A stretch of 64,000 nucleotides of DNA from NCBI GenBank assembly GCA_016795485.1, contig JAEUHM010000010.1, positions 78,652 to 142,651 on the forward strand, written 5' to 3'. Shown one piece after another: positions 61,844-64,000 of the stretch. Below the pieces are notes generated by a model. That model worked only from the letters and a program-made list of their open reading frames with translations. It was not told the DNA's origin and searched no databases. Made by a program: the position numbers and the translations under genes. The stretch is from Verrucomicrobiaceae bacterium. Lineage in GTDB: Bacteria; Verrucomicrobiota; Verrucomicrobiia; Verrucomicrobiales; Verrucomicrobiaceae. The number at the start of each line of letters is the position of its first letter. The stretch's first letter is position 1.

Positions 61844-62319
61844 GGCTCAATTTCCAAGAGTTCGAAGGGTGTCAGGAGCTGAGGTGTGGCAAGGCCGAGC
61901 GAGGTGTTGATGAGGCGAATGTGAGCGATTTTGTTCGGGTTGGCTATGTGCTTGCAGTTCCAGGTAGCTAGTATATCACAGCGGTGAAAGGAAGCGAGAG
62001 CCAGGTGGTGAGCGTCTCCTCCGCTTTCCAGTGGCATGACCTTGTTGCTGAAATAGACGGCAACAATGGCATCGATCTCGTCCGTGTAGGGCAAGTGTGG
62101 CAGTGGATCCAGCAAGCCAATCATATCGGCACGCTTTTGGTCGTCTGGCGTGGCCTCCAGCTCGGTGATGACGACCGAGGATGTGAACAATGCGTCCTGC
62201 CATCTGGCAGTCTCCCACCATTCCCGAGTCCATTCACGCTGGGCCTGAATCTTAGCTCCTGGCCGAGTTTCAAAGTAGAAGCTCGGGATGCTGGTTTCGA
62301 CGTAAATGAGTTGGTTCAT
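61840..62319 (-). CDS. PIN-domain protein, probable VapC-type RNase toxin
   Basis: A 159-aa protein from ATG 62319; a GTG at 62343 would add eight residues. It starts NQLIYVETSIPSFYFETRP, the first-strand motif of a VapC subgroup that uses E-T-S where most PIN domains have D-T/S. Other acidic positions are in SSVVITELEA, YTDEIDAIVAVY, and GGDAHHLALASFHRCDILAT (late Asp with His). PIN toxins cut RNA with Mg. It lies between the two carB ends, coupled to a small putative antitoxin. Confidence 0.75.
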   Translation of the reverse strand: MNQLIYVETSIPSFYFETRPGAKIQAQREWTREWWETARWQDALFTSSVVITELEATPDDQKRADMIGLLDPLPHLPYTDEIDAIVAVYFSNKVMPLESGGDAHHLALASFHRCDILATWNCKHIANPNKIAHIRLINTSLGLATPQLLTPFELLEIEP

Positions 62320-62330
62320 GGTGGAGGATA

Positions 62331-62349
62331 CTTCGAGTGCCACTCGAAG
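62331..62349. promoter_or_regulatory. Perfect 19-bp palindrome between carB stop and PIN gene
   Basis: CTTCGAGTG-C-CACTCGAAG, with 9-bp arms and a one-base centre, fills the gap between the carB stop (62350) and the PIN start (62319). No T-tract follows. It may be an autoregulatory operator of the toxin pair, or mark the insertion junction. Copy 1 of the carB end has no such sequence after its stop. Confidence 0.6.

Positions 62350-64000
<1,651 letters not shown>

Overview
The window looks like a chromosomal segment of a free-living aerobic member of the Verrucomicrobiota (Prosthecobacter/Verrucomicrobium-like). This is inferred from the Alternative Complex III-cytochrome oxidase supercluster, secreted sulfatases, a DUF1080 protein, SASA esterase, beta-propeller glycosidase-like proteins, a delta-60-repeat giant protein, and protein styles common in that phylum. 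No rRNA is present, so the taxonomic call is an inference.

Layout. 1-3.0 kb: a minus-strand sugar isomerase/MORN lipoprotein/SDR cluster and a secreted hypothetical protein. 3.2-10.9 kb: a 1256-aa secreted delta-60/Calx-beta/Ig protein, a ceramidase-like hydrolase, a secreted beta-propeller protein and an amidohydrolase. 10.9-14.5 kb: two tandem PilT-type ATPases and a YqjD/YqjE-like envelope-stress operon. 14.5-23.1 kb: envelope glycosyltransferases (two GT9, one GT4), an MsbA-like ABC exporter, a Gfo/Idh/MocA oxidoreductase, a phosphoesterase, tRNA-Thr and an AraC regulator; a strong bidirectional terminator closes it. 23.2-42.9 kb: a nearly gapless 19.7-kb minus-strand respiratory cluster, in transcription order actA-F, a small protein, a CcoN-like oxidase subunit with altered metal ligands, a CcoO-like and another cytochrome c, coxA, coxC (with a large insertion), coxD, two small membrane proteins, coxB, ctaA, ctaB, sco, then secG. 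It takes electrons from quinol through ACIII and cytochromes c to an aa3-type oxidase and carries its own heme A and CuA assembly factors. A perfect TGTGA-N6-TCACA operator lies at its head.

43-49 kb: a secreted beta-propeller protein, an M14 amidohydrolase, and an arsenic operon (arsR, DUF6428, aquaporin, arsC) in which three consecutive proteins end in similar Cys-rich tails, followed by an alginate-export-type porin. 49-58 kb: polysaccharide/sulfate-ester catabolism (esterase, DUF1080, two sulfatases, SASA), with pyrC heading the sulfatase operon, and a divergent orphan histidine kinase.

58-64 kb: a Tat-exported isomerase, YjdM, and an accessory island at the 3' end of carB. The last 336 bp of carB are present twice in direct orientation with 16 differences, all synonymous, flanking a PIN-toxin/antitoxin-like pair. 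A low-GC Sll1717-family P-loop ATPase follows the second carB end. This suggests a gene-end-targeted cassette insertion site. carB itself runs off the window end.
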